Below, piece by piece: positions 23,823 through 34,959 of a stretch of DNA of 64,000 nt (its first letter is position 1; each line of letters begins with the position of its first letter). The position numbers and the translations under genes were made by a program. The notes beneath the pieces were generated by a model. The model worked only from the letters and a program-made list of their open reading frames with translations, ran no database searches and was not told the origin of the DNA. Origin of the DNA: Daphnia pulex (lineage: Eukaryota > Arthropoda > Branchiopoda > Diplostraca > Daphniidae); the NCBI RefSeq assembly GCF_021134715.1, contig NC_060028.1:5230501-5294500 (forward strand), written 5' to 3'.

Positions 23823-25164
23823 AACAACTGATGAGCAGACACTGGCCACGTTGAACCCCCTCATTGATGCGTCCGGAATTATTCGGGTAGGTGGCCGGAT
23901 TCAACATGCTAATTGTCTCCCTGAAGACACAAAACATCTCATCGTCTTGTCTTCCGACAGCCAGCTGGCGACGATGATTATTCTCGACCTCCACCATCGA
24001 CTGACTCACGCAAAAACGGAGCGTTTGCTACATAATCTCCGGGCGACGTATCATGTTTTGCAGCCACGGGCCACCATCAAGAGAGTGATTCGACCCTGCT
24101 TCGAATGCAAGCGACGCGATAGCCAACCGGTGTGTCCACTCATGGGTCCGTTGCCGGCCAGCAGAATTAAAACACACCAGTGGCCGTTTTCTCACGTTGG
24201 AATCGACTACTTCGGTCCGTTGTACGTCTCCATGCTCCGACGGACTCTGAAGCGGTACGGAGTCATGTTTACGTGCCTGGATTGTCGGGCCGTCCACCTT
24301 GACCTCGCTGACTCAATGGACCTCGATTCGTTCATGATAGCGTTCTTCCGTTTTACAGACCGCCGTGGAGTTCCTCTTGTCTGTTACAGCGATAACGGAA
24401 CCAATCTAGTGGCTGGAGAACAAGAGATCCGGGATGCGATCGCTCAATGGAATCTGGAAGCGTTGGCCAAAAATATGGCTGACCGAAACATCGAATGGCG
24501 ATTTAGCCCTCCCGCTTCGCCTTATTTCGGCGGATCATGGAACGGATGATCAAGTCCGCCAAGCTCGCCATGCGAATTGTTTTAAAGGAGCGAGTCGTCA
24601 CTCAAGAGGTGCTTTCTCATGACCGGTGTCGAAGCTTTGCTGAACGCCCGTCCATTGACCCCGGTGAGCAGTGATCTCACCGAAGTCGACGCTCTTACCC
24701 CAAATCATTTTCTACATGGACGGCAAAATATTCAACTGTACTCCGACTTCGACACTCCGCAGTTGCCCAGTAAGCGGCGGTGGATGGACGCGCAAGAAAT
24801 CGTCAACCACGTTTGGAATCGCTGGATGCGCGAGTATCTCCCGTCTCTAATTGAACGGACAAAATGGCTCCGCCCTCGGCGAAACTTAGCTGTCGGAGAT
24901 GTCGTCCTCATGGAAATGCCCAACCCGAAGAGAAGCATATGGCCAATCGGCCGAATTGTTCGTGTAGAAGCTGGTGCAGATGGAGCTGTCCGGTCCGCCG
25001 AAGTAGAAGTCACTCGCGCTGTTCCTGGCAAAAAAGGCCGAAAAACTCTTTCCGACACCGAGTCGAAAACGACCCGCTACATCCGTTCAGCACACAAACT
25101 TTGTTTACTCGAGGCAGATGATCCAGAAGATGTTTCACCACTGAAAACAGGGCCGGCAATGTGA
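23823..25164 (+). pseudogene. Pao/BEL integrase and C-terminal domain, frameshifted
   Basis: Frame 1 (to 24549) holds a zinc-binding HHCC segment (HHRLTHAKTERLL, then CFECKRR) and the integrase core with GIDYFGPLY and YSDNGTN, the first two acidic catalytic residues. At 24540-24549 a single-base deletion in the GGSW-E-R motif shifts the frame, exactly at the third catalytic acid. The next frame runs to about 24618, where a second frame change leads into 24619-25164. That last part has MTGVEALLNARPLTPVSSD and TPNHFLHGR, the C-terminal domain typical of Pao pol (DUF5641). The stop codon lies within the first bases of the LTR. The family assignment is firm; the protein cannot be made intact. Confidence 0.88.
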
Positions 25165-25462
25165 CGGACAGCTCTTTTCTCCCCGCCGGGTCAGCTGGGG
25201 CTTCCGCCAAATGATCCCCGCCATCGTCCCTTATCTTGCCCCCTAATACCTCCCTTATACCTCTGGCCCGTATTCCCCAATCCTTTTCTTGTTTAATCAT
25301 TTGTTTTCTCGCGACACAGTTAATTGTATCTCGCCTGGCTGGCACCTTGGCGAAAGTCACTCTCTGTCTTGTCGACAATAAAAAACTCTTGAAGCGATTT
25401 AGTGGTGAATTTCTATTTTCATTTCTAAAACTTTAGCGACCCGCATTTAGTGCCGTCGCACA
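25160..25462 (+). repeat. 3' LTR of the Pao/BEL element
   Basis: Starts TGTGACGGACAGC and ends GCCGTCGCACA, so the ends form an inverted TGTG[C]GACGG motif with TG...CA termini. AATAAA at about 25377 is a likely polyadenylation signal. Length 303 bp. The 5' LTR is absent from the window. Confidence 0.7.
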
Positions 25463-26880
25463 TCTTGTCACCCCAAGGATTATGTGGAGAAAAGAGGAGC
25501 TCGTGGGGACAAAGTCAACGGTTATTCAGCGATTGATTTAGCATCTGTGAATTACTTAAAAGTAAGTGGCCTTCAAGCTCTTGAACTTCTCGTTCCGTGT
25601 ACAAGCTATTCCACAACAATCTCTTTGTATTCGAGTCAACCGCGAGTACAAACAACGGGTTAAAATAGGGCTTATTTTATTCTGGAAAACTGAGGATATA
25701 TTTGGGCTGGATTTGGACGAAAAGAATCGGAGATGAAACGGAAGTTGCTTACTGCGGAATGAAGGTCGGCGGATATATGTTTTGACGTGGCACGCGAAAC
25801 CAATCTGCACGAAATACTTGTTAGGTGGCCAGCAAAGCCGCTCCTTGAAAAAAATCCAAGATACGACCTGGACATAAAAATAGCTCGTCTTTCCTAGGGT
25901 TCGGAAGCATGGATTTTGATCTTAAGTATCTGCAGTAAACGTAAGAATTTGAATTAATTATATAATTTTTTTTAAATATGAGAAAAGCATTACCTTAACC
26001 ACCTTTTAGTTGAATTTTCAACATCCGGCATATCTATGTTTGCGGTCTATTATCAATTCTTCTTCCTTGTTTCATCTAAGAAATCCATGGCTTGAATTTT
26101 TCTTTTCCGGCTTTCTTTTAATCGTTCTTAAAATTCTGGCATCATGTCTGGTGGATGATTGTGATGGATTCCACTGTCTTATTATGTGAATTTTCCTGGA
26201 AGTCTCTTCCCGACCAAATTTTGTGTGTGATTACTGCTTTGCATGGGTCTTGAGGCCGTCGAGATGAGCAACGCCAAGTAAATGATTTTCCACTTTCACG
26301 TTTTTAAGTGTAGCAATAACTCCCAAGGTTATCAGTTTTCATCGCTTCTATGATGATTAATTATGTAATCAATGGGTTAATTTGACGTAGCTTTATTAGA
26401 TCCATCAATGTTTATTTTATGCACTGGCTTCGTCGGTGCTTAAAATGAAGGTTGCTGTAAAAATACAAGGAATTAATGAAGAAATACCGCAATAAATTAA
26501 TTTTCCCTTACTTCCAAAATTGATGCAATTGGTGCTAAGGATGGTTCAGCACGTATATCGTCACTTTCGCAATTTACCCTCGAAGCAGATGGTTGGGGCG
26601 GATCAGCATACGTCCGTTATCGTAAAAAAAGATCGGTGAATGCGAGATCTAGTAACATGTATATAAAACCTTCTATCATAATGAATACTTACTAGAAGTT
26701 TCTCTGGTTCTACAGGAGCATTGTGTCGTTAGGCGCGTTACATTCATCGTGATGAAGCAACAGGCGAAAAAGTAACACTATAGGAGTTATAAGCTGAGAG
26801 AAAAATAAAAGAATTTGAGACATTATTGGTGCTAAAATAAGAATAGGAGATGACTGTGCTATTCGGAGATAGTGATATCT
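25463..26880. other. Region without recognised genes
   Basis: Several open frames of 60-84 codons on the minus strand have no recognisable motif and no supporting splice structure. Confidence 0.4.
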
Positions 26881-26899
26881 GCTGATCATCAATAACGAT

Positions 26900-27235
26900 T
26901 AATACTTCGCTTGTATACAAAGAAGGGATCGAGAATTTCTCGACGCTTGACGGTTCTTTTCGGACGACCGGAAGTTCCTACAGCAACCACCTCAACTTCG
27001 TTGCCATAACGAGAACCACCTGCAACACTTTCCACTGCTTCACCACGGACTTCATCAGTTCCACTGGTGGCCCGTGCACTTTTCACATCGGCCAAACTAG
27101 CATTCGTCTAGGAAAAAGGGGCACGTTAAGAGAAGAGTTATTAGCATTGATTACTAACTATCGTTTACTAATTATTGGTTATTATTTATTGATTACTAAT
27201 TAATTAAAGACTTACAAGTGCTTCCAGATTATAGT
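26900..27235 (-). CDS. Candidate C-terminal exons of an unrecognised protein
   Basis: A minus-strand exon (about 27108-26903) follows a strong pyrimidine-rich CCTAG acceptor and encodes about 67 residues ending GRPKRTVKRREILDPFF-VYKRSINRY (hyphen added) before a stop. GRPKR resembles an AT-hook core. An upstream exon end near 27217 with a GTAAGT donor (reading DDVNYNLEAL) may precede it. I could not extend it further upstream with confidence. It may be a small host gene or the tail of a transposon protein. Confidence 0.3.
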
Positions 27236-28175
27236 TCACATCATCAAGACGAATTTCTCAGCGGTAGTAGGTAGAAAACTCTTTCCCTGTGCGAGTATCT
27301 GGAAACTAACAAAGACGACTCTGCAACAGGTAAGGGGAACTAGAATTTTACAAACGAGACACCGATGAAATTGCTTCCGGCTGGAAACAAAACAATCATA
27401 ATACGAACATTTAGAAACCGAAGAGATAACCATGGGGAGGTATATAAATTAAATTTACAGGAGTGATGTAACTCGGAGAAGGGTTCACAGGACTTTCTCG
27501 TTGTTGCCAATTTATGAATTGTAATGCTGCCTGCCACTCTTCGGGGAAACTGTTAGTAGTTATTCAAGGGTAAGGATCCCTTGGGAAAATGTTGAAAGTG
27601 GTAAAATTCTTTTGTTGGTACCATCAAAGCAAAATGGAAAAGTTTGTTCTTTTTATAGAAGTACAGTATGGTGCAAAAAAATTCGAGGGAAATATTAAAA
27701 AAAGCCATCTGTTGGTGACTTGTATATCTTGTAGTGTTTTTTATCTCATTTTGGCGTCACGTCAAAATAAAAGCACCCTAAGATTTGAACGTCAGATATT
27801 TTTTGAATCCTCTTCGTGAAATTAGTTTGAAAAGTGATCGTGTTTAATTTTTATTCGTCTCATCAGCTTAGTGCAAATGAACTACAACATTAGTCGTGCC
27901 CTACTAAGACATGGACGTCCATGGTATATCCATGGGATGTAAATTTTGGGATCTGGTACATCCCATTTTACATACAGTGGATGTACGGGGAATATCCTAA
28001 TTACCTTCCCCTCGACGTACTGTGGGGTATATCCGAAGTACGTCCAAAATTGTCTGCAGTTGGGATGATCATTCCAATTGAAATAAATAATTTAGGGATA
28101 TTCCATCTGTTATTCTTTCCATATTTTTCTCTCTGATTCACCATTCTGAATTCATTTTACAAGGAAAGAAGCTTT

Positions 28176-28246
28176 GACTATTTCGGGATTCGAACCCGGA
28201 CCGTCGGAGTGGAAGGCCAGTGCTATACAGCTACGCCACAATAGTT
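28176..28246 (-). tRNA. tRNA-Gly(UCC)-like gene or pseudogene
   Basis: On the minus strand a 71-nt sequence has a six-pair acceptor stem (ACTATT with AATAGT), an A box TGGCGTAGC, an anticodon loop CTTCCAC that would read Gly-UCC, and a B box GGTTCGAATCC with a four-pair T stem. The anticodon stem has two mismatched pairs. It is therefore probably a pseudogene or the head of a tRNA-derived repeat rather than a functional tRNA. Confidence 0.45.
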
Positions 28247-28694
28247 ATATGAATTTTAGCATAGTTTTATTAATGTAGTTTGTTACTTAATCGACTGTTT
28301 AGAAAGGGCATAGCATAACACACATTAGTAAGGTTTTATCTTAACGTACATATAAAAGTTCTTCTTTAACTTTTATGGGGTGATTTACGCCTTTACAGTT
28401 GGATTTTTATATGAGATATTAGGGGACCATTTTAAAATATATATTTATTTAAACTAATAACTGTCATACACATTAACAGTTGTAGCACATTTTTTTTTAT
28501 TTACGTACAGAAGTCCGTAGCGTGTTTACTAATAAATAAACTTAGGAATAAGTAAATTATAATAATAAAAATAAGTTTATTTTTTCATTTATCATGTTTA
28601 TTTAGAAAGTTAAGTTCTTAACGGATAAATAATGCTGCTTGTAAAAGAAGAAAAGTTAAAAAATTTATATTTAATCGAAGATACGTTAAGGTGG

Positions 28695-28772
28695 GTCTAC
28701 ACTAGCAGTTTTTACAGACATACAGACACCGAATTCGACCGTAACTTGTCTGTAAAAACGGCTAGTGTAGAC
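28695..28772. repeat. Short hairpin MITE with 25-bp arms
   Basis: Arms 28695-28719 (GTCTACACTAGCAGTTTTTA...) and 28748-28772 are reverse complements over 25 bp with one mismatch; the loop is 28 bp. Likely a miniature inverted-repeat element nested in the larger one. Confidence 0.75.
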
Positions 28773-29749
28773 GCAGCATTAGATAGATATTAATACACAA
28801 GCTTTCATCTTTTTTGGATGAGAACTGTACGTACACCAAACATACTTCCGGTACATTCAGTGAATGTACTTGATGGTATGTCCATTGTATATGTTTTTCA
28901 TATACTGTTGGGATCAAAGAATTTCTTAATTTTTTATCCATTTATGTACATACTGGTAGCGTACCCTGAACATCCACATGGGATGAGGGACGCCAACATC
29001 CCGTTGTACATACCTGGGATATCGCTTGGATGGCGCGTCTTAGTAGGGTGGCTGAATCCAAAAAATAACCACTTTGTCCAGAAATGTTTGATTGTTATCT
29101 CCGAGTAAAATTATAATAACTAACAAGTAACAACAAGGGTAATGAAAATTTCTTTAGTGAAGGTAACATATATCATAGTAACATATATTATGCCTTTTAG
29201 CAAAACTATTGAAATCTTAGGTCAAATCAAAACTTTGAAATAAATAAGTTTTCCCGTTTTGGTGAATTGATTTGATTTGTCGAACAAACTCCTTAACCAT
29301 GGTTGGTTTGTCCCCTTAACCATGGTTAGCAAACGTCTTTCAAGGTAAACTGTAATAGTATCAATTCTATTCCGTATTAGATATCGAAATTCTTCCAACT
29401 TGCCATATAGTATTTTCCACCGAATTGAAAAAATTCAAATAATAATAATAATAATATTGTGAAAATGTTACGCAAACTTATTTCAAATTATCTTGTTAAT
29501 TTGTTATTAAAGCAATTGATTTATGTAGTAGTGTCAAATATTTACTGCAGATGATAAATTGTATAGGTGCAAATTATGTTATTGTCATCTTCCATCAGCA
29601 AAACGAAGTATCGTGAGATGACTGAAACAGTTAAAGAAGGAGATATGAATTTCCTCCCGAGGGGTGGAGGTTTTGTGGTTGTTATCGCGATTGATGTGAT
29701 AATTGGTTTCATCACAAGTGCGTCAACTACTGGGGAATGCATTGAACGA

Positions 29750-30250
29750 ATGAAGTAACACAAAATATTGTGGTATTACTTCATTCATGCCCGCATGACT
29801 TTGTTGTTCAAGAATACTCAGCAGCATGAACACCTGCGAAATTATAAATTTGCCAATAAAATAAGTCTACACTCATTAATTCATTAATGATTATACATAA
29901 ACAAATCCTGTGGAATGGTTTCTGGTGAAAAATTGCTGAGAACAAACTTTTTCGGTATCAGAATTCTTCAACTTTCTACATTGAATGTTACCGATACACA
30001 GCATGATGTTACTTCATTCATCCTCTCATGCCATATGCAAGAAAGGTCATTAATAAAACCTGCAGGATTATGAATGAGCCAAAAGAATATCTGTACCGAT
30101 TACTTGTACAGCAATTATACTCAACATACTGTATTGTCTGAACTTTTTTCAACTTATTCATATTTTAAACGTTATCGACAAAATATTATGTTGTTTTACT
30201 TCTTTAATGCCTCCATGTCTTATGCAAGAACACGAGGAAAAAACCCTGTA
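29750..30250 (+). repeat. Degenerate tandem repeat, unit about 185-235 bp
   Basis: Three diverged copies start with TTACTTCATTCAT or TTACTTCTTTAAT followed by a CATG-containing stretch and GCAAGAA, then an AAATTAT- or GGATTATGA-like string, at about 29773, 30009 and 30197. No coding function is visible. Confidence 0.45.
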
Positions 30251-30269
30251 AAATTATCAATTCGCGTGT

Positions 30270-31540
30270 AAGGAAGTTTTAAGATCCGATAATTGCTTCC
30301 TATATATTGTTAGATCCTTCAAAAAGTTAGTGTACATGGGACTGCGCAAATCAGTTCTGTTGTTTGAATATTGATAGCTATACCAGTGATCACCGACTGG
30401 TGATTTCCAAGGCCTCACTAAACCGGGTAGACATCTATGAAGCAATCGACAAGTTTTGCTACTCGAGTTTGATTGAATATCTACAGCTGAAAGGCTAATG
30501 TTTCCCCATACTTTGTATCAGTTTTAACTAACTATAAAGCATGAAATACACTATGAAATAAATCTGCTGTTTACCCCATATTTATTATTACCTTTTTATA
30601 ACATTTAAAAGCCAATTCCCACCCAAGTCGTCTACTCAACTTCCCACTTATTGGTGGAATAAGCTGTTTCAAGCGAGGAATCAGGAAAAAACTGATGATT
30701 CCCGGAATAGGTCCATCCTGTGCAGCATCCCAAAGGCATATATTATAGTTCGGGGGAGAATGGAGAATTAAAATAAAACCATTTAAACTGAAAGTCTCCC
30801 CTTCTGTCTACATCGCTTATTGCCGCATATAAGGCTCATAAAAAATTATTGATAAAATATTTAGCATTTCTATACCTTTATAAGATTCCAAAATAATTTT
30901 TTGTCTTACTATTTAAGATGCTTTACCAGATATAATGATTTTCGTAAACTCCCATTGGGGGAAATTTTAAAGACATTATATTTATCGTTGCCGTTTGAGT
31001 TATATGCACCTTCGCCCCCCCCCCTTTCGTACAGTATCCTGCAAGAAAACAAGACACTGTTGTCAGCTGACAACGCTGGCAATTCTGTCAGCTGTTTCTG
31101 CAACATACTGGTACATCATTTCGCTTTTTCCATGTTTCCCGTGTATCAAATCACTCCGGTATCAATACATAAGCCCTTGAATGCCTTGTTAGATAGATTC
31201 AACCTGCAATGCACTCAACAATTAATTCTTTGGACTTCTGTACAAATAACCTTCAGGATTGGGCAAAATTGTGACTTTTCAAATCTGCTGTTAGTTCAGC
31301 AATATTATCAACGGAGCTCATAAATGTCTGGGAGGTATTGCAGATTAGCACTTATAAATGCGGTTTTCTTGTTCAACTGCAACGCAGGTATTTTTGCTGG
31401 TTGTTAGTTGAAAAACATCTCTTACAACTCGGGACCGAAACTCTTCGTGTGTTTTTATTAACTTTCATTCATGTATAAAAATGAATGGGATTTCTCGGGT
31501 GATTCTGAGTTTCTTTTCGCGGAAGACAAAAAATCATAAA
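30270..31540. other. Region without recognised genes
   Basis: Includes a run of ten C at about 31015-31024. The 140-codon open frame at 30901-31323 has a low-complexity start and no recognisable motif. Confidence 0.35.
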
Positions 31541-31543
31541 TAG

Positions 31544-32033
31544 TGTAACGAATTGGACGGATAGGCCGTGTGACCGATTCCGCTCAATCGTCAACTTAAA
31601 GATTAATTAGAAAGGGACATCATCTGTATTGAATCATATGAGTTTTACGAGACAACATGCGAAGCGCGAGACTTCTCTAGCATGAGCCGGACAATACAAT
31701 TAACAATTACACAAATATGGTCAGACAGGATAGACAAAGAATCTCGCCTGCATAACTGGTGACAATTTAACTACGGAAAACGAGCTAGAAAGACTGAGCT
31801 CTAGAAGGAGTGAGCCAACAGCAGACCGACTGAACAGCCTGGTATTGACTGAACATGAGCCTAGCGTCGACTGAAGAATAGCTACATTGGGTTGGGTTTT
31901 ATACAAGTCAAAACAGGGTCAAACGCGGTCATTGACAGTAGACTCAAGGTTAGCGTGGGTCATAAAAAGAAGGGATGTGAATGACTTGTATCGAGGCTAG
32001 CGGAAGGCCAATAAACCACTCAGATTCCTTACA
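31544..32033 (-). repeat. Solo LTR, 490 bp, with 4-bp target duplication
   Basis: Termini are TGTAACGAATTGG and ...GATTCCTTACA, so both ends read TGTAA-GAAT inward. ATAG occurs immediately on both sides (31540-31543 and 32034-32037). On the minus strand there is a TATA-like TATAAAACCC followed by a C/T-rich start region, as in Ty3/gypsy-type LTRs. No internal sequence lies beside it, so it is most simply a solo LTR left by recombination. Confidence 0.7.
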
Positions 32034-32039
32034 ATAGAA

Positions 32040-34950
32040 ATCCCTCAGTACAATAATTGTGTCGAACGAGAACTGTTCTAATTCTAAATCGCATCTGTTC
32101 AGAACGCAGTTCAGCTTTTCGATAAAATCATGTGTTGCGTTTTGTCTGTCAAAACGATCTTTTCTGTCAACACAGTTACAAAAACCAATGAAAAAGAGTC
32201 TTTTCGAACATCTCATGCATGCCTCATGCATTCGTGCATTAGGGCTTCATGATTGAAAACTGATACCATAGTAGAAGGTCCCAAATAAAATCTCGTCGCA
32301 GTGTAGACTTCATTCATTTTCTGCATGGCTGTGTTTCGATATTGCGGATCCTATGACGAAAGTAACGGCAAATATCCAAGTAGAGGCTAATTGAACCACA
32401 CCTGATGTTGACTTTCAAGCATACCAGGTGATGAACAGAGAAAATCTTGAACAGGCAAGTAGTACCAATCACACATTCTGGAATACTTTTGTAATTGCAT
32501 TACGATATAGGCAGAAATTGTAAAACTGGACAGCTTTACAACCCCTTCTTTTCACTGTATCGTTAGTTGAGGATTCCCTACTACAAAGGACTACAGTGAA
32601 CTATAAATTCGTTATAGTTTACTATAGTTATTCATAATTTAGTATGTGTATACCATTGAACTATAGTTTCTATATAGACTTGAATATAAGCATGATAATC
32701 TAATATTTTGGGAAACCATAGTTTTATACAACTAGCAAATAATATACTTCACTTCACTCAACAATGATCGAAAAGTTTTTGAGAAATACCATGCTCATTT
32801 TGAATATTTTTGGATTAAGATGCACCATATTCATTGTCAAATTTCAAATAAGCTTATTGTGCAATACTAGCGATTATTGAAGTTTCTAAGAAATCGCAGC
32901 ATGCACTTATGACACATTTTTATTCAAGTCAAATCAGTGTCTGACAAAATCATTATATGGATTTAGATTGGTACGAAATTTGGATGCTTATTTGAAGGTT
33001 ATTTGAAATTTAGATGTAGTACGGTATGTGTAAAAAAGAATGTGAAATGCCGCTGAGCTCGGCGACACCTTGCTGAGATTTCTCCCAGTTGTTCGGCCGG
33101 ACCTAGAGCTGTTCGATCGCTCAATCGGTACTTAATTTTAATCTCTTTCGGGAGAAGTGTTCTCTGCTTCGGCTGAGGAATATAGATAGGCTCGTACAGG
33201 CCTGCAAAGATAAATCAGACGAAGTCTATGAATGTTCGGTTATGTTCCAATATCATCTTTATGGTCAATAAACATGTATTCAGGTTTGTAAAAAAGTTAT
33301 AAGTGCAGATAGAACAGATTTTAAAAATCATGACTATCCTAGCATAACAATGCTGGGTAATAATAAAATAATTCGCGTTGGAATGATTCAGCATTAGTAG
33401 AACAATCTATCTCAAAAGCATCGTCAAGTTAGACTTCTATCAAAAAGATATATTTATATATCTTTGTACTATATGTACGCTAGCTAAATGTCATGTATAT
33501 GTTGTTCTCCATATAATTTTATTGAAATTTCTTACGTTGCAATGCCTAATACTGATTCCATCTATTATTTCTTTTTGTTGTTCATTGTTTACTGTAGTAG
33601 GGCACTTAAGAAGTATACCAGAATCGTTTGCTACTGATTGCCAGTCGTTCTCTCGCTACAAAAACGTCGTGTTTTTCTCTATTATCGGTTCTTTTGAGGA
33701 TATTATAGTGTTTACTTGTACATTTTGATTGTGCGTGTGTGGGTTTGCTCTAACCTAAATTCCCAGCTATTTTTCTTTTGGATCTGTTTTTTGGTCGATT
33801 TGGTACTGGTTCATTGCCATGTTGAGAACTCAACCTGTTGAGTGTTTTATTCTTGCATAAGACTTGTTCTGAAAGGCCCATTTTTATATTTTCCCTTTAT
33901 TAATTCTGGTTTATCTCTTAGTTCATCTCATGTTTCATGTTAGTTGGGTCAACAAAATCAAGTTTTCTAAAGCAGAAAGTGAGTGATTTAATTACGCCCT
34001 GCCGATCGAGCTGTATCACACAAATTATAACAGTGGTGGTCCCCAATCTGTTGGTGATTCGGAATTTGGCGATAGTTATTCCACCGCAATTCCTGGTCAT
34101 CATTTCGCACTTCATGGTCTGTGGCGACTCTCTTATCATTCAAGCCGTAAAAATTGATTTTTTAAAGTCATAAAGAATTCATCTTCTTTGCAAATTATGG
34201 TCGGTATTGTTCGCGATCTCGTATTTTACTCTCATCGTTCTCGGCAACCTATTCTAGCTTTGATTCCAGTTTGTCCATGAGCACACACCACTCACTTAGT
34301 AAACCATTCTTAAACAACCTACTATTAGGTTTATAGGTTTTAACTTTCGTTTTAACAATTGCTTTAGAAAACTAAATTAAATTATCAGTAATAATGCAAG
34401 GGAAATTATTTCAAAAGTCGTAAAAAAGGGAAAGAGTTCTTGATAACTTTCAATCTTATCACTCCCAAGCAAAAGCCATAGAGTGCTTTTGCGATGTTGG
34501 TTCCTCATCTAGCGACGGCTATCGTTCCTTCCGTCCCTCGGTGTCGGTGTCTTTTGTATACCATACTTTTATTACATTTTTACTTGATTTCACGTTTAAG
34601 TTTTTCTTAATTGATTAACTTATGTCTGATTGAATGTACAAGTCAATGATTTACTTTAGACCCTGCTAGATATTCTCCCCATTGTCTAACGTCATGAAGC
34701 AATGGGCATGGCAGATTTACTCATTCCTGTTGATGTTTATAAGTTCTGTTGGAGTATGTGCAGTCATATATCAAATCTTTCTAGTAGCATATTACACAAA
34801 TGAATAGATATACAAAGTTTGTTTAGATTACTTAAATAAATTTTTTTGTATTGCTGTCCATCACTCAGTCTGGGATAACAGAAAGTGCAGCCAAGGTAAA
34901 TTTTACGTGTTAAATTATTTCATTTGTTCAATAATATTTAATATTTATAA
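32040..34950. other. AT-rich region without recognised genes
   Basis: Several short open frames (up to 78 codons) have no motif. A string of CTATAGTT/ACTATAG motifs lies at about 32600-32680. Confidence 0.4.
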
Positions 34951-34959
34951 TTAAAGGAT

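Larger units (their letters stand above)
23823..25462 (+). mobile_element. Pao/BEL LTR retrotransposon, 3' half with 3' LTR
   Basis: This block contains the integrase end of a Pao/BEL pol gene followed directly by a 3' LTR (25160-25462). Gag, protease, reverse transcriptase and the 5' LTR are missing, and the break at about 23820 is abrupt. Two frameshifts in the coding part show it is inactive. Codon usage and GC content are higher than in the neighbouring AT-rich DNA, which fits a relatively recent insertion. Confidence 0.85.
27899..29048. mobile_element. Putative 1.15-kb non-autonomous element with imperfect terminal inverted repeats
   Basis: The ends share CCCTACTAAGAC and its exact complement (27899-27910 and 29037-29048), and inverted similarity continues for about 90 bp, with repeated GGGATGT and GGATGTAC motifs. 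No target duplication is clear and there is no transposase. The interior carries the tRNA-like sequence at 28176 and a nested hairpin at 28695. Confidence 0.5.

Noticed and set aside
29567-29758. 63-codon frame with hydrophobic segment
   Set aside because: Short, no motif, next to a degenerate repeat and without exon structure.
30901-31323. 140-codon plus-strand frame
   Set aside because: No motif, runs through a C homopolymer and AT-rich DNA; composition looks non-coding.
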